Source of the DNA: an uncultured Gluconobacter sp.
Lineage (GTDB): Bacteria > Pseudomonadota > Alphaproteobacteria > Acetobacterales > Acetobacteraceae
Length of the DNA stretch: 5,472 bases
Direction of reading: 5' to 3'
Assembly (NCBI GenBank): GCA_937880175.1
Contig: CALFLO010000002.1
Span: 1 to 5,472, forward strand
Positions 4,843 to 5,472 of the stretch are shown piece by piece (position 1 is the stretch's first letter; every line of letters starts with the position of its first letter). Both the position numbers and the translations under genes were made by a program. The notes under the pieces are model-generated. The model worked only from the letters and a program-made list of their open reading frames with translations, was not told where the DNA came from and did not search any database.

Positions 4843-5472
4843 AGCAACCAAACTCGGCTCTCGGGACAAATGATAGCTCACCCGAGAAGGTATTAGCCGA
4901 TTTGGAAAACGGCCTTGATGAGTTAATTCGTCTGGCGTCCACCAATCTGCCCGCTCATGCCACGCGGAAGCTTCGGAACGGACTGACCAAGTTCGCCGAG
5001 AAAGTAGACACCGCTCGCGAGAGCACCGATACGGTTAAACTACCAAAAGCGTCGTTTGACCCCGGCGATCCCAAAACAGTCGGCCGAATGGTCGCCCTCG
5101 CTCTCCTGGCTCAACCACGGCTGCCGCTCGCCTCCGTGCCAGACGCCTATGGTTCCGGTGTCTACGCGATCTACTACAATGGCGATCACCCATTCTATGA
5201 AGCCATCAGCCACACCGAAACTCCGATCTACGTGGGAAAGGCTGATCCAGAAACTCCCGAGGCGAGCACTCCGAGGGAACAAGGATCGAAACTCACCTCT
5301 CGACTAAAAGAGCACGCGAAAACCATTCGGGCGGCTGACACGCACGCCCATGAAAATCATCTTCCCGACGGAATATTTCCTATTCGCCTGAACGATTTCG
5401 AAAGCCGTCGTCTGGTATGCGCCACAAACGCCCAGCTTGGCGCAGAACGACATCTCATTTCCACTTTCTGGC
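4791..5472 (+). CDS. Eco29kI-family GIY-YIG restriction endonuclease (3' end beyond window)
   Basis: The frame is open to the window edge (227 residues from the start used here). It carries the GIY-YIG nuclease core: GVYAIYYNGDHPFYEAIS (123-140, Tyr125) and PIYVGKA (145-151), then KLTSRLKEHAKTI (167-179) with the Arg171/His175 pair, and LNDFESRRLV followed by GAERHLISTFW with Glu219. These match the Eco29kI pattern Tyr, Arg-x3-His, Glu; the final Asn of the PLWN region lies past the edge. About 120 residues precede the core, roughly 75 more than in Eco29kI, with a charged helical stretch (EKVLADLENGLDELIRLAS). The start is uncertain: TTG 4791 has GGAGAGG (4774-4780) 10 nt upstream and overlaps the methyltransferase gene by 52 nt. 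ATG 4725 is in frame but has no ribosome binding site and a 118-nt overlap. TTG 4902 is another option. Confidence 0.85.
   Translation, partial: MVKKTTSASGRGTAGRLKQPNSALGTNDSSPEKVLADLENGLDELIRLASTNLPAHATRKLRNGLTKFAEKVDTARESTDTVKLPKASFDPGDPKTVGRMVALALLAQPRLPLASVPDAYGSGVYAIYYNGDHPFYEAISHTETPIYVGKADPETPEASTPREQGSKLTSRLKEHAKTIRAADTHAHENHLPDGIFPIRLNDFESRRLVCATNAQLGAERHLISTFW

Noticed and set aside
5040..5307. Open frames of about 80 codons on both strands over the nuclease gene
   Set aside because: They are out of frame with the GIY-YIG coding frame and contain no recognisable motif.

Overview
The window reads as a mobile-element region from a GC-rich alphaproteobacterium. The traG, copG and trbB genes closely resemble, from memory, the Ti-type/IncP-like conjugation clusters carried on plasmids and integrative elements of Acetobacteraceae and Rhizobiales. 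Naming the family is inference; no rRNA, tRNA or housekeeping gene is present to fix it.

Left part (1-2930, all minus strand): a conjugation operon in the order traG (coupling ATPase), a CopG-type ribbon-helix-helix (RHH) gene, then trbB (T4SS secretion ATPase, cut by the window edge). traG and copG are 7 nt apart. copG and trbB are separated by 147 nt holding three repeat structures. One is a 10-bp inverted repeat whose second arm contains the trbB Shine-Dalgarno sequence.

Middle part (2931-3500): a small well-started ORF resembling the end of a CcdA antitoxin, followed 4 nt later by a broken CcdB toxin gene (start MPQFAIYRN, then a frameshift, then a piece matching the CcdB core, then nothing). 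This looks like a dead ccdAB addiction module. Right after the lost ccdB end comes an AT-rich candidate promoter with three ATGTT repeats, a 7-bp inverted repeat and a lone CCGCGG site.

Right part (3498-5472, plus strand): a compact restriction-modification (R-M) operon of three overlapping genes. They are a 64-aa RHH protein, a complete 385-aa C5-cytosine DNA methyltransferase, and an Eco29kI-family GIY-YIG restriction endonuclease that runs off the right edge. Characterised members of that nuclease family cut CCGCGG. The only CCGCGG I find by eye in the window is in the leader of this operon.

The most interesting proposal is that the R-M system has an RHH controller in place of the usual helix-turn-helix C protein. 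The repeats in the promoter would be its operator, and methylation of the leader CCGCGG could give a second feedback layer. The R-M operon sits where a ccdAB module has decayed, beside conjugation genes, which suggests one addiction/defence cargo replaced another on a transmissible element.
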